A stretch of DNA of 64,000 bases from Poindextera sp963719975 (GTDB lineage: Bacteria > Pseudomonadota > Alphaproteobacteria > Caulobacterales > Caulobacteraceae). The notes beneath the pieces were generated by a model. The model did no database searches and was not told where the DNA came from. It saw only the letters and a list, made by a program, of their open reading frames with translations. Within the stretch, counting starts at the first letter, position 1, and every line of letters begins with the position of its first letter. The position numbers and the translations under genes are program-made. Positions 44,264 to 53,238 of the stretch are shown one piece after another. The stretch spans positions 1 to 64,000 of the forward strand of contig CAVRED010000010.1 of the NCBI GenBank assembly GCA_963719975.1, in the 5' to 3' direction.

Positions 44264-44546
44264 TCCGCGCCGCTAGCCATGGCTGAGCTCGCGATATCCG
44301 GCAAACGCCCGTAGAATATCGGGCTCGTGACCCGAACGCGCGCGGCGCTGCCGATGCTCCATCCTGCTTGACCAGGCTGATGACGCGTTCTTGCGGGAGC
44401 ATCCCGCGGCGCCTCGAGATCGCCAGCCGTCTGGTCGCTCTATAGGCGATTGCGGTCTTCACGCCGATGGCCCTGCGCTACGGCGCCGACCGGCGCGGCG
44501 AAAGCAACGGCGGAGAAGCTCCCGGCCGTTCAGTCCGTGCGCCCTG
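44264..44546. other. Intergenic, no gene seen
   Basis: No convincing frame or motif on either strand. Contains sequence that may be remnant of the downstream (minus) SnoaL gene end. Confidence 0.4.
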
Positions 44547-44795
44547 TCAATGCGTTCCAGGCCGCAAGGGAGTCCATGTAGTCTCTCCAGTGCGTGATCT
44601 TTCGGGGCCATCAGGTCGGCGCGTCGCTCGATACGAGCGAGGCCAACCAGGAAAGTCGTAAAGCACTTCGTAGATGACGTCGTCGGTGATGATGTCGAAG
44701 AAATGCTCGCCATCGACGAGGTCGCCTAGCGCCCCTCGAACGAGATCGAAATAGGGGGAGGCCGCCTCGTAGGCAGCGTATCTCGGACTTGGCAT
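44547..44795 (-). pseudogene. Truncated SnoaL-like (NTF2-fold) gene
   Basis: Starts MPSPRYAAYEAASPYFDLVR, continues LVDGEHFFDIITDDVIYEVL and YDFPGWP, the first helix and strands of a SnoaL-like polyketide-cyclase domain (usual length about 130 residues). The continuation (RIERRADLMAPK, another frame) ends soon after; the second half of the domain is absent, so this is a fragment. Confidence 0.55.
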
Positions 44796-44812
44796 CGTGA
44801 ACTCGCCATGCG

Positions 44813-45106
44813 CTAGAGTTCGACCATGATGCGGTCGATGTTCCGATCGCCGCGTTTGTAGCCCGGTCGGGGCGCGGCCGACTGATCCGGGCTGATGTGC
44901 GCAGCGGCCCGCTCGTCCAACCGGATCAATCTCCACCCGCCGCGGTCGCGCTTGGCGCTGGCGCCAACCTGCCAACAACGCATGATCGGGTGGCCTTCGC
45001 GGCTGTAGCCGACCGCGTGAACCTCCAGGAAGCGACTGAGCCCGTCATAGCGAAGCTCCAGCACCTTCCCCTGGCGAAGGGCGTCCTTGGCGGCATCGAT
45101 CAGCAT
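44813..45106 (-). CDS. WYL-like small protein
   Basis: 97 residues. VLELRYDGLSRFLEVHAVGY and REGHPIMRCWQVGASAK resemble the beta barrel of WYL-like domains and of a conserved short hypothetical family. It lacks an HTH part. Function unknown. Confidence 0.55.
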   Translation of the reverse strand: MLIDAAKDALRQGKVLELRYDGLSRFLEVHAVGYSREGHPIMRCWQVGASAKRDRGGWRLIRLDERAAAHISPDQSAAPRPGYKRGDRNIDRIMVEL

Positions 45107-45148
45107 GTCCCGACGCTACACGCGAACTTCGATCTCTCCAATGTCAGG

Positions 45149-45862
45149 TCACGCCCCTTCGCCGATCTCGACGCCATCGCCGCTCAATCGTCGAACTAGT
45201 GTGCAGATGTGCGCCAGCTGTTGGGCAAGACTCGGAGGCGCAGGAAATGCGGCATCCAGCGCCGCAGTGCCCACCGTAAAACCGGCTACGCCGGCCGCAG
45301 CAGCTGTGGCGATCCTTTCGTCGCGGTCGATCGATCCCGCGACAATGACGGGTTTGCCTCCGGCTGAGCGCAGGATCTCGCGGATCAGCGCCAGCGCGTC
45401 GCCCGTAAACCGGTAGGCGAGAAGGTCTAGCCCATGCACGCCATCGCGGGCCGCCAACGCGCGGGCGCTGCTCGCGATCGTCTCGATGTCGCCAACAAGC
45501 CGGCTTGGGTGGCCGAGGACCTCGCCAGGGAATGGGAAGTAGCGGATCGCGCTGCCGGCGATGATCGGTTCGACCATGGCCGGCCGCATGCCGCCCATAA
45601 GCACGTCCACGCCGAACTCAACTCCCGCCCGCGCCGCGGCTGCCTCCGCCTCTGCATCCAGGCTCACCATTTCCAGGTAGACGACGCCGCCGCCCGCGTG
45701 AATGTCGGCGGCAAGCGCCCTCAGCTCGGAGAGCGGCAGACCGACGTCCTTGAAGCCGATGTGCCGAACCCCGGCCGCCAGGGCCTCCGGCAGCCGCGCG
45801 CGTGCGTCGGCGATCGTGGAATCGCCGCGGGTGAGCATGAAAATGAAGTCGGGCGCCGCCAT
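45149..45862 (-). CDS. TIM-barrel protein of unknown function
   Basis: 237 residues. Strand-loop pattern of a phosphate-binding TIM barrel: PDFIFMLTRGDSTIADARAR, GVRHIGFKDVGLPLSELRAL, VYLEMVSLDAEAEA, FGVDVLMGGMRPAM and GKPVIVAGSIDRDERI, FTVGTAALDAAFP. The VAGSI..FTVGTA ends resemble the phosphate loop of HisA/HisF-like enzymes. Reaction unknown. Confidence 0.7.
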   Translation of the reverse strand: MAAPDFIFMLTRGDSTIADARARLPEALAAGVRHIGFKDVGLPLSELRALAADIHAGGGVVYLEMVSLDAEAEAAAARAGVEFGVDVLMGGMRPAMVEPIIAGSAIRYFPFPGEVLGHPSRLVGDIETIASSARALAARDGVHGLDLLAYRFTGDALALIREILRSAGGKPVIVAGSIDRDERIATAAAAGVAGFTVGTAALDAAFPAPPSLAQQLAHICTLVRRLSGDGVEIGEGA

Positions 45863-45954
45863 CGTACGTCGAGACTACGCTCGTCCTTTGCGGCGCGCAT
45901 GGCCTGCCTCGACGTCGCGGACGGCCGGACGCCTTCGAACAGGTTCCCTGCGGC

Positions 45955-46155
45955 TCAGCGAAGCGGCTTGATAATGGCCACGCACTTCCAACCGGGTTTG
46001 CCGGTCGGAAGGCTGATCCAGCGCGGTCGGAACGGCCATTTGCAGTGGACCCAGTGCGGCGGCTTGCGTGGCTGGGCGGTGGCCGGCGCATCGACGAGAC
46101 AGGTCAGGCTCGCGGCCAGGATCGAAGCGGCGAGTCCGGCGACGCACAGTTTCAC
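45955..46155 (-). CDS. Small exported protein
   Basis: 66 residues from a GTG: (V)KLCVAGLAASILAASLTCLV is a signal peptide, then PRKPPHWVHCKWPFRPRW with two later cysteines. No family recognised. No frame break. Confidence 0.5.
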   Translation of the reverse strand: MKLCVAGLAASILAASLTCLVDAPATAQPRKPPHWVHCKWPFRPRWISLPTGKPGWKCVAIIKPLR

Positions 46156-46279
46156 GGCTGCTCTCCCGCATCGACGACGGCGCGAGTTGATTTCACGCGG
46201 CTCGCGCCTGCTTTTCCAGCATAATCGCCCCGCAGCCGCGGCCCATAAGGGGATCGGCCTTGAACGCCGGAGCAAACGC

Positions 46280-46522
46280 ATGAGCGTGTCCAGCAAACCC
46301 GAGCCGATCATGAAGGTCGAGGTCGTGACGCCGGAGGACTACGTCGCCGACGTCATCGGCGACCTAAAGAGCCGCCACGGCGACGTCCAGCGCACCGACC
46401 AGCGAGACAACGCCCAGGTGATTCACGCGCTCGTACCGCTGGCGAACATGTTGGGCTACGTCGCGACCCTGCGCTCGATGACCCAGGGCCGAGCCAGCTT
46501 CACGATGCAATACGACCGCTAG
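46280..46522 (+). CDS. Free-standing EF-G domain V-like protein
   Basis: 80 residues with its own ATG (CGGAG 7 to 11 bases upstream) and stop. EPIMKVEVVTPEDYVADVIG, DLKSRHGDVQRTDQRDNAQV and PLANMLGYVATLRSMTQGRA with TMQYDR match the end of elongation factor G (domain V), including the conserved LRSM-QGRA motif. Domain V of EF-G contacts the ribosomal stalk/sarcin-ricin loop region. There is no GTPase, domain II-IV or any other part of fusA around. Codons are normal for the genome. It may be a retained duplicate fragment or a functional mini-protein. Confidence 0.78.
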   Translation: MSVSSKPEPIMKVEVVTPEDYVADVIGDLKSRHGDVQRTDQRDNAQVIHALVPLANMLGYVATLRSMTQGRASFTMQYDR

Positions 46523-46817
46523 GCTCCACAGTCGGCTCCGCCCGTTGGTCCACCGGCGCATCATAGAACCCCGGCACCGACGACGTGCGGGGGGAGTGAC
46601 TCGAACCAGGTCCTGAACTCGCAATAACAGAGGCATTGGCGAATTTGCTTGCGACGATTAGTCGGAACCCGGTCCGCCCATTCGTCCATACTGGAGGCAG
46701 GGCGACCGATCCGCCGCGAAGGCTGTATGAGGCGCACGGACGCGGCGCTCGGTCTCCACCCCGACGCGACGACGACCGGTCCGGGGCCGCGTGCAGTCAT
46801 CCATCTGGAGCCTTCCC

Positions 46818-47480
46818 ATGACCCCCACCATCACCGCGTTTGAGCGATCGCCCGATCGAGGCAGGGGACTGGCGCGTGACATGCGCGTTCGCTGGGCGCT
46901 CGAAGAGGCGGGCCAGCCTTACGAGGTTCGTCTCGTTTCGTTCGGCGAGATGAAGGAACCGGCGCATCGGGCGCTGCATCCCTTCGGGCAGATTCCGACC
47001 TATGAAGACGGCGACCTCGTCCTGTTCGAATCGGGCGCGATCGTTTTCCATATCGCCGAGCGCCACGCGGGCCTGCTGCCAGAAGATGCGAACGCCCGGG
47101 CGCGCGCGATCACGTGGATGTTTGCCGCGCTCAGCACGGTGGAGCCGCCGATCGTCGAGCTCGGAACCGCCGCCCTCCTCGAGCGTGACAAGGCGTGGTA
47201 CGCGGAGCGCCTGCCGATCCTCGAAGGTCGCGTCCGCGCGCGGCTGGACGAGCTTTCCAGCAGACTCGGCGAAGCGGACTGGCTCGATGAGGCGTTCAGC
47301 GCCGGCGACCTCTTGATGGTGACGGTGCTGCGCAGGTTGAACGGTTCGGGCATCGTTGAGGCCTATCCGAACCTCTCCGCCTATGTCGCCCGCGGCGAAG
47401 CGCGGCCCGCCTACAAGCGCGCATTCGAAGCTCAATTGGCGGTCTTCACCGGCGCCGCGCCGCCCGCAGTGGGCGCCTAG
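46818..47480 (+). CDS. Glutathione S-transferase family protein
   Basis: 220 residues; Shine-Dalgarno CTGGAG before the ATG. N-terminal thioredoxin fold: ITAFERSPDRGRGLARDMRV, cis-Pro in GQIPTYEDGDLVLFESGAIV and the helical C-terminal domain with SAGDLLMVTVLRRL. The catalytic position (Ser or Cys near residue 7 to 13) is S in ERSPDRG. Detoxification or maleylacetoacetate-type activity cannot be told apart. Confidence 0.87.
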   Translation: MTPTITAFERSPDRGRGLARDMRVRWALEEAGQPYEVRLVSFGEMKEPAHRALHPFGQIPTYEDGDLVLFESGAIVFHIAERHAGLLPEDANARARAITWMFAALSTVEPPIVELGTAALLERDKAWYAERLPILEGRVRARLDELSSRLGEADWLDEAFSAGDLLMVTVLRRLNGSGIVEAYPNLSAYVARGEARPAYKRAFEAQLAVFTGAAPPAVGA

Positions 47481-47548
47481 CGCTCCAAGCTCAGGCCTCG
47501 CCTAAGGCCGTCACGGCAGGCTAGTTGTTTCTCGCACGAGGAGACGCG

Positions 47549-48891
47549 GTGGACTATGACGTTGTCATCGTGGGCGCGGGGTCGGCGGGCGCTGTGCTCG
47601 CCGCGCGGCTGTCGGCCAACCCGGCGCTGCAGGTGGCGTTGATCGAAGCCGGTCCGGACTATGGGTCGGCCGAAACGCCCGACGCGATGCGCAGCGCCAA
47701 CCCGAACGAGATCATCGTCGGCGAAGCCCACGCGCGTTATCGCTGGGACGCGCTGAAGGCCAGGCGGACCGCGGCGCAGACGCCGCGCACCTATTGGCGG
47801 GGCCGGGGCGTTGGCGGCAGCTCGGCCATCAACGGCCAGATCGCCATCCGCGGCGTGCCCGAGGACTTCGATGGCTGGGCGGCTGCTGGGTGCGCAGGCT
47901 GGTCGTTCGCCGAGGTGCTGCCGGCGTTCAACCGGCTGGAGACTGACCTTAGGTTCGGCGCCGCCGACTATCACGGCGATGCCGGGCCGATCCCCGTCTA
48001 TCGCGCGCCGGTCTCCAAGTGGGGGGCCGTGGACCAGGCGCTGGCGGAGGCCGCGCTGGACGCGGGGTATCCCTGGGAGGCGGACCACAACGCGCCGGGG
48101 ACGACCGGCGTTTCGCCCTACGCCATCAACAGCCGCGACGGCGTGCGCGTCAGCACCAACGACGCCTACCTGGAGCCCAGCCGCGGGCGCAACAACCTGG
48201 CCATCTTCGGCGACGCGCTGGTGGACCGCGTGCTGTTCGAGGGCGAACGCGCCATCGGCGTGCGGGCGCACATCGGCGACCGCTGGCTCGAGGTGAGCGG
48301 CGGGGAGGTGATCCTATCGGCCGGCGCCGTCGGCTCTCCGGCCATCCTGCTGCGTTCAGGGGTCGGGCCGGCGGAGCACCTCGCCGAACACGGGATCGCC
48401 GTGAAGGCGCCGCTGCCGGTTGGCGAGGCGTTCCAGGACCACCCCGCCATCTTCCTGCCCCTCCGTTTGGAGCCGTTCGCCCAGCCGCCGGCGGGCTTTC
48501 GCCACACCAACGCCTGCGTCCGCTATTCGTCTGGCCTGGCCGGAGCCGGGCCGAACGACATGATGATGGTGGCGATGAACCGCTTCGGCGACAGCCTCGG
48601 CCAGCACATGGCCGGCGCGGTGGACGAGCCGGTGTTCGGCCTGCTCGGCGTCTGGGTGAACGAGTGCGTCTCGCGCGGCACGGTGCGGGGGACGCCCAGC
48701 ATGCGACAAGCACCTGCCGCATGGGCGATCCGACCGAGCCCACGACGGTGGTTGATCCCGACTGTCGGGTCCTGGGGCTCGAGGGCCTGCGCGTGATCGA
48801 CGCCTCGGTGATGCCCTCGGTCGTGCGCGCCAACACCCACCTGACCACCGTCATGATCGCAGAGCACATGGCCGAGCGGCTGTTGGTTTGA
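47549..48891 (+). pseudogene. GMC-type FAD oxidoreductase with internal deletion
   Basis: Starts at a GTG with GAGGAGA upstream: DYDVVIVGAGSAGAVLAARL is the FAD-binding motif, GRGVGGSSAINGQIAIRGV the first GMC signature and GGEVILSAGAVGSPAILLRS the second. Normal to about 48690 (SRGTVRG), then about 90-100 residues of the substrate domain are missing and, in the next frame, the C-terminus resumes as ATSTCRMGDPTEPTTVVDPD, then LEGLRVIDASVMPSVVRANT. Catalytic His region of the C-terminal domain is partly kept. The size of the gap makes it a real deletion, not an indel. Confidence 0.75.
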
Positions 48892-49046
48892 ACGCGAGGC
48901 GCGCCGGGCCGCAAGCTGACGCGCAGCGCCTTTCCCTTGCCGCCCGCACTGCGGACTATCCGACCTTCGGCCGCTCTGTTTTGCTGGCCACAGCCAAGAG
49001 CGCCTGAGCAGCCCGCGGTCTAACGGTCTCGGGCGGAAAGCGCTAC

Positions 49047-49601
49047 GTGTGGTGCGGGGGAGAGGAAGCCCGATTGGTTGAACCTGAGACTTTGTTCAAG
49101 CCGCAAGGCAACGCCGTTATCTACTTTGCCTTCCACCTGCGGCGGCTGGGGATTGAGAGGGTGCTCGACCTCCGGGCCGCGCCCGACGGGGTCGAAGCGC
49201 GCGTCGTGCGTCCTCGTCGTCAAGCCGTGTTCCCGATCACATCCGACAATTGGTTTGATGAGACATGGTTCGCGAAGTCGATCCGCTCAACGGCGGAGCT
49301 TCTGGATGAGGACGAATTGGACCGTGTGCTGGCGATGAAGGCCGACCGGCCGCCGGCGGGCGGAAGCTTCGAACCGCTCGTCGAGCGCCTCTGCTCCCAT
49401 ATTCAGCTGGTCATGCTCGAGCATGTGCTCATGGAAGGGCCTGACGAACTCACGGAGTTGGAAACGCTTCTCGCGGGCATCGCGGGATTCTCACGAGTAC
49501 TCGTTGAACCTGACAGCTACGACGAATTTAAGGGCGTCGCACTGACCTACAGCGCGATCTACCTCTCCGCGCGCGCCCGAGTGCGCCGGAAGGTCCCGTG
49601 A
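49047..49601 (+). CDS. Hypothetical protein
   Basis: 184 residues. Mixed alpha/beta content with IYFAFHLRRLGIERVLDLRA and ETLLAGIAGFSRVLVEPDSY, normal codon use, no frame break. I do not recognise a family. Start could be further downstream; no strong ribosome-binding site is visible. Confidence 0.5.
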   Translation: MWCGGEEARLVEPETLFKPQGNAVIYFAFHLRRLGIERVLDLRAAPDGVEARVVRPRRQAVFPITSDNWFDETWFAKSIRSTAELLDEDELDRVLAMKADRPPAGGSFEPLVERLCSHIQLVMLEHVLMEGPDELTELETLLAGIAGFSRVLVEPDSYDEFKGVALTYSAIYLSARARVRRKVP

Positions 49602-49865
49602 AGCGCCCGGGGTCGAGGGAAGGCGAGCTCCACAGCATGCCCTCGCGACTGAGGTGCGTGAGGTCGCACACTCCGCCGGAAGCGGCGTTGGCCCAGTGCC
49701 GAGGTCTTGACGGCGATGGCGGTTGTCGGGTGTGGTCGCCCCTGCCCCGACATGCCGAGCGTGCGCGAGACAGTTCCCTTGCCGACTGTCCTTGAGGTTC
49801 TGCGGACGGCAAGCCGACTGCTCGGCTAGCCGCTGACGCTCGCGGCGCCCTGGTCGACCTTCCAG
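49602..49865. other. Intergenic, no gene seen
   Basis: About 260 bases between the hypothetical gene and the pilin gene. Several short frames without conserved features. Contains the pilin promoter. Confidence 0.4.
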
Positions 49866-50057
49866 ATGAAGTCCAGCACCCCTGCTGGACTCCCCGCCGG
49901 CAACGCACGAACTCGCGCTTTGCGAAGAACGAGTCGGCGCCACGGCCATCGAGTACGGCCTCATCGTCGCCCTGATCGCGGTCGTGATCATCGGTGCGGT
50001 GACCGCAGTCGGCACCAACCTCTCGACCAAGTTCAACACGGTCGCCACGAGCATCTA
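49866..50057 (+). CDS. flp: Flp/Fap-type pilin
   Basis: The mature pilin is readable to its stop: ATAIEYGLIVALIAVVIIGA followed by VTAVGTNLSTKFNTVATSI. A one-base change just before (near 49945) separates it from the N-terminal FAKNES stretch, the Flp prepilin cleavage context; the very start is also uncertain. Type IVb pilin monomer of the Tad system, exported and processed by a CpaA/TadV-type peptidase. Followed by a rho-independent terminator. No tad/cpa genes are in this window. Confidence 0.82.
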
Positions 50058-50087
50058 ACTCGCTCGCAGGCGAAGAGACAGAGAATC

Positions 50088-50115
50088 GGCCGCGCCTTCA
50101 TCGCCGCGGCCTTTT
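50088..50115 (+). terminator. Rho-independent terminator of flp
   Basis: Stem GGCCGCG / CGCGGCC with a 10-base loop and TTTT behind it. Confidence 0.8.
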
Positions 50116-50182
50116 CCATCCGGTGTCGTGACGCGGCGCGTAAAGAACCGCGGCTGGCGCCTGGCCGGAAAGGCATGCCGCA

Positions 50183-50520
50183 ATGCTCCATGAGAGCGCC
50201 CGACACCCGTTCGGAGATCCACCGACTGGCCCAAGCGACCACCTGTCGGGCGGCCATCGCTGCGGTCGCGTCGAGCGCCGGGCGTACCGCCGCGCGCGGA
50301 CTCTCGTCGTCAGCAAGATCGTCATCGCAGACGGCGTCTCTCTCGATCCGCGGCGCGCAGGTGCGTGTGCTTAGCGCTGTTGAGCTTCCACCCGCCTTTG
50401 GGCTCTTGCTGACGAGCAAAGGCTTGTTCTTTGGCGGCATGGGGACAAGCTCGGCCTTACCTTCAGTCGCCATCACGACCTTCACATGCATAGCGACCCG
50501 ACCGACAGCTGACGACCAGC
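50183..50520 (+). pseudogene. Decayed PilZ gene, paralogue of 53704
   Basis: Pieces match the intact PilZ gene at 53704 in order: RESAHDGFGEP becomes HESARHPFGDP, VERRANSRARTLVSAKLVIG becomes VERRAYRRARTLVVSKIVIA, then RGAQVRVL..VELPP and LLLTS-G-LF. Several segments are lost, including the central strand with the conserved Asn/Ser motif and the GDKLGLTF end, and the frame is broken. Real decay rather than one indel. Confidence 0.75.
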
Positions 50521-50635
50521 TGAACACACCGGGTGGTGTCTGCTCGAGGTTCGGCGCCGCTCGAGAAGGGCGATTGCGGTAACCACCTAATCGCCTAGCG
50601 CATGCTAGATGGCGTCATCGCCCGGAGAGATCGCC

Positions 50636-50809
50636 ATGCCGGAACAAGCCTCAATCACTCTCACTCTGACACGAATCGAGGCTATCGCGCTCGAGCGGGC
50701 GGCCGACACTGGAGTGCGCGTCATCGAGGCGCTGAACCTCCCCAACCGGACGACCGCCACCGAGACGGCGCTCACGCGACTGAGGTCCGCGATCAGCGGA
50801 TCCTCCTGA
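50636..50809 (+). CDS. Small conserved protein, 57 residues (paralogue of 15902)
   Basis: MPEQASITLTLTRIEAIALE then ERAADTGVRVIEALNLPNRT with a C-terminal TETALTRLRSAIS. It starts after a good site CGGAGAG and aligns from end to end with the protein encoded at 15902-16069. Function unknown; the segment might be a small DNA-binding or protein-binding helix-strand module. Confidence 0.75.
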   Translation: MPEQASITLTLTRIEAIALERAADTGVRVIEALNLPNRTTATETALTRLRSAISGSS

Positions 50810-51045
50810 AGGGGCTGCATAGGCTAGGGGTTGCCCGCTCAGCCGGTCATTCAATGATCGACCCATGCCCGCGCGGCGCCAAATAGGGTCAGCAGCAACG
50901 TCAGCTCTGGTTCGTTTGCTGACGTCGGCGGCGTCCACGAAAGCAGCGGACATTCCCGGTTAACCGCACCTCGAGAGAAATCCCGTGCGGGCGGAGTGGC
51001 CTTGCTATACCGGCAGTGTCTTGACTGAAGCTACGGAATGACCCG

Positions 51046-51511
51046 ATGGCCGAACCTGAAGACCAGCCCGCCTCGCTGACTGAACTCACAGCGGACATCG
51101 TTTCGGCCTATGTCACCAGACACGGCGTGACGGCGGCCGACTTGCCCGCCCTTATCACGTCAGTCTTTGGAGCGCTCTCGGGTGTGGGGCCGGTCGAAGA
51201 GCCCGCAAAGACTCTCAGTTCCGGCCGTTCCAATCAAGAGATCCGTCACCAACGACGCGCTGATTTGCTTGGAGGATGGGCGGCCGTTCAAATCGTTGAA
51301 GCGTCACCTGCACAGCGCGCACGGGCTGTCGCCGGAGGACTATCGCGCCCGATGGGGTTTGCAGAAGTCCTATCCTATCGTTGCGCCCGGCTACTCAGCG
51401 TCGCGCTCGAGGCTGGCCAAGCAAGCGGGCCTAGGGCAGGTCCACGGAACGAGGGCGAAGGCCAAGTCCTCCGCAGTGAAAACGCCAAAAGCCCGCGCAA
51501 AGCGTCGGTAG
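51046..51511 (+). CDS. mucR: MucR/Ros-type zinc-finger regulator
   Basis: About 155 residues, frame change near 51225. N-terminal helix LTELTADIVSAYVTRHGVTA, then the zinc-finger domain: LICLEDGRPFKSLKRHLHSA with the following LSPEDYRARWGLQKSYPIVA and SASRSRLAKQAGLGQ. The C..H..H arrangement and the YR.KWGL-like stretch are diagnostic. MucR proteins in alphaproteobacteria control motility, exopolysaccharide and, with SciP/CtrA, cell-cycle genes. The basic C-terminal tail is family-typical. Confidence 0.87.
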
Positions 51512-51684
51512 GGCGCACGGTCAGACTCAACATCAGCCATGTCCGCGCTTGATCGACGGGAGCGCCAGCTTTGGGTCGGACGCTGACGTTGGCCCAGAAA
51601 GCCGACCTTCTCTATCGCTAGCGGGCCTAGACGTGAGCTAGGCCCTACCGTCAGCGCGGTGGAGTTCCCGGCGCGCCAAGCGCC

Positions 51685-51960
51685 TCAGTCCTCTTCAGCG
51701 CGAGAACCGCTGAGGAAGGCGAAGTGGTCGAGCGAGCTGAGGTCGGCGGCGCGGCCCGGCGCGGCCCCGAGCCAGACGGCAAATTCATGGAAGTCAACTT
51801 CGATGCCCCGCAGCACATCGCCACCGCGGATAACCTGAAGGGAGCGATCCTCAGCGAGGTGGCGCCAATCGTCGAACGTCGTTGGGAGGTTAGCGCCCAA
51901 CAACCGCCTGAACCTTTCGAAGTCGTTGGGCGCGATGATCGGCAAATAGACTTTGGCCAT
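51685..51960 (-). CDS. Hypothetical protein, 91 residues
   Basis: MAKVYLPIIAPNDFERFRRL, FDDWRHLAEDRSLQVIRGGD and VDFHEFAVWLGAAPGRAADL. Compact alpha/beta composition, normal codons. Start at 51960 preferred over the frame's earlier starts because the upstream part is not protein-like. Family not recognised. Confidence 0.55.
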   Translation of the reverse strand: MAKVYLPIIAPNDFERFRRLLGANLPTTFDDWRHLAEDRSLQVIRGGDVLRGIEVDFHEFAVWLGAAPGRAADLSSLDHFAFLSGSRAEED

Positions 51961-52207
51961 GCGTTGCCCTTCCGCGGAGCCCACACCACGACGCTCGGAG
52001 CGGGCGGTGGCGCGATATATCATCAACTGCCACAGACCCGACGCGGGGTCGTATCGGAGCGCCTGGTGGCTCGGTCCAAGCTCGGCGCAGGCGTGGCCGA
52101 TGCGACCCGGGCTTATGCCTCCGGAGGACGTTGCGACGCGTTCGATTGTCAGAGGACGGTGTGAACCCTGATTTCCTCAGAAGAGGGCTCGATCATTGAC
52201 GATAAAG

Positions 52208-52867
52208 TCACTTACGTATTCGGGAAGTGCGACATGCAGCACCGAAGTGCTGCACGCTCAACCAGAGATCGTTGATCTCTTTAGCCGCCGCGACGTCGGC
52301 GGTTTGCTCCTCAGCCGAACCGCCTCTCTCCAGCGCAGATTGATAGGCCGCGCGCGTGCGCAAAATGACCGGGCTGACCGGGAGGCGCAGGAGACTCAAC
52401 GCTTCGTGCGCTTTTCTGACGGCCGGGGGTTCGACGCCCGCCCGCACCGGCGGCGCCTGGTTCAGGACGACCATTGCGGGTTTGCGCAAAGGTCGAATGA
52501 CTTTGAGCGTCCGCAGCAGGGCGGCTAGGTCGAGAAGAGTTGGGCGGATCACCAGGATGGAGAGGTCTGCGAGCACAATTGCATGGGCCAGCTCCTCCTC
52601 CTCGCCGGCAGGGGTGTCGATGACAAGGGCTTCGATGCCCGCTCGCACGGACCATGCCTGGAGCGCGAACAGCCCACGTGAATCGGTCTCGACAACAGCG
52701 GGGCCAAGGCCGCGACGTCCCTTCAAAACATCGACCGCGGAGCGCTGCGGATCGGAATCCGCCAACAAGGTTTTCAACCCACGACGCTGGGCGGCGATCG
52801 CAAGATTGATCGCGACGGTCGTCTTACCCGACCCGCCTTTGCGCGCGATTACCGCTACCGTCCGCAT
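52208..52867 (-). CDS. parA: Orphan ParA-type ATPase
   Basis: 219 residues, intact. Deviant Walker A MRTVAVIARKGGSGKTTVAI, switch I-like LLADSDPQRSAVDVLKGRR, Walker B VIDTPAGEEEELAHAIV and PAMVVLNQAPP. Typical of short ParA proteins that position protein or plasmid cargo. No parB gene is next to it; a 57-residue protein lies just upstream on the same strand. Confidence 0.9.
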   Translation of the reverse strand: MRTVAVIARKGGSGKTTVAINLAIAAQRRGLKTLLADSDPQRSAVDVLKGRRGLGPAVVETDSRGLFALQAWSVRAGIEALVIDTPAGEEEELAHAIVLADLSILVIRPTLLDLAALLRTLKVIRPLRKPAMVVLNQAPPVRAGVEPPAVRKAHEALSLLRLPVSPVILRTRAAYQSALERGGSAEEQTADVAAAKEINDLWLSVQHFGAACRTSRIRK

Positions 52868-52878
52868 CCGATCGCCAG

Positions 52879-53052
52879 TCAGCCGGGAAGGAAGCGCACA
52901 GCTGAACCGGGAACGCTAACCGACTTACGGCCAGCTTTCCATCTTCGGGGCTTGAAGAACCGCATCGCGTCGGGCAGGTCGCTCACTGCGATCGCGATAC
53001 GGTTGATCGACCCCAAGAGCCCAGGCGTCGCGAGAATTTCAGCGTGCGTCAT
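52879..53052 (-). CDS. Small protein upstream of ParA
   Basis: 57 residues: MTHAEILATPGLLGSINRIA followed by DLPDAMRFFKPRRWKAGRKS. It stops 11 bases before the ParA ATG, so the two are likely co-transcribed. The basic C-terminus may bind DNA. Not a known ParB. Moderate support from spacing and composition only. Confidence 0.45.
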   Translation of the reverse strand: MTHAEILATPGLLGSINRIAIAVSDLPDAMRFFKPRRWKAGRKSVSVPGSAVRFLPG

Positions 53053-53238
53053 GGCCAGCCCTCCGTGCTCGTCCAATACCGCCGAGGCGAGAGCCCCTGC
53101 AACGCGGGCGTGGACGTCAAAGGAGTGAGGAGTCGCAGCCGTCCGCATTGGGTCGGAAGCCCGCATGCGCCGTACGTGTACAACCCGGAGAGGTCGACGT
53201 ACGCTGCACCTGTGGTCCGCTCGAAGGGCCGAGGATGG

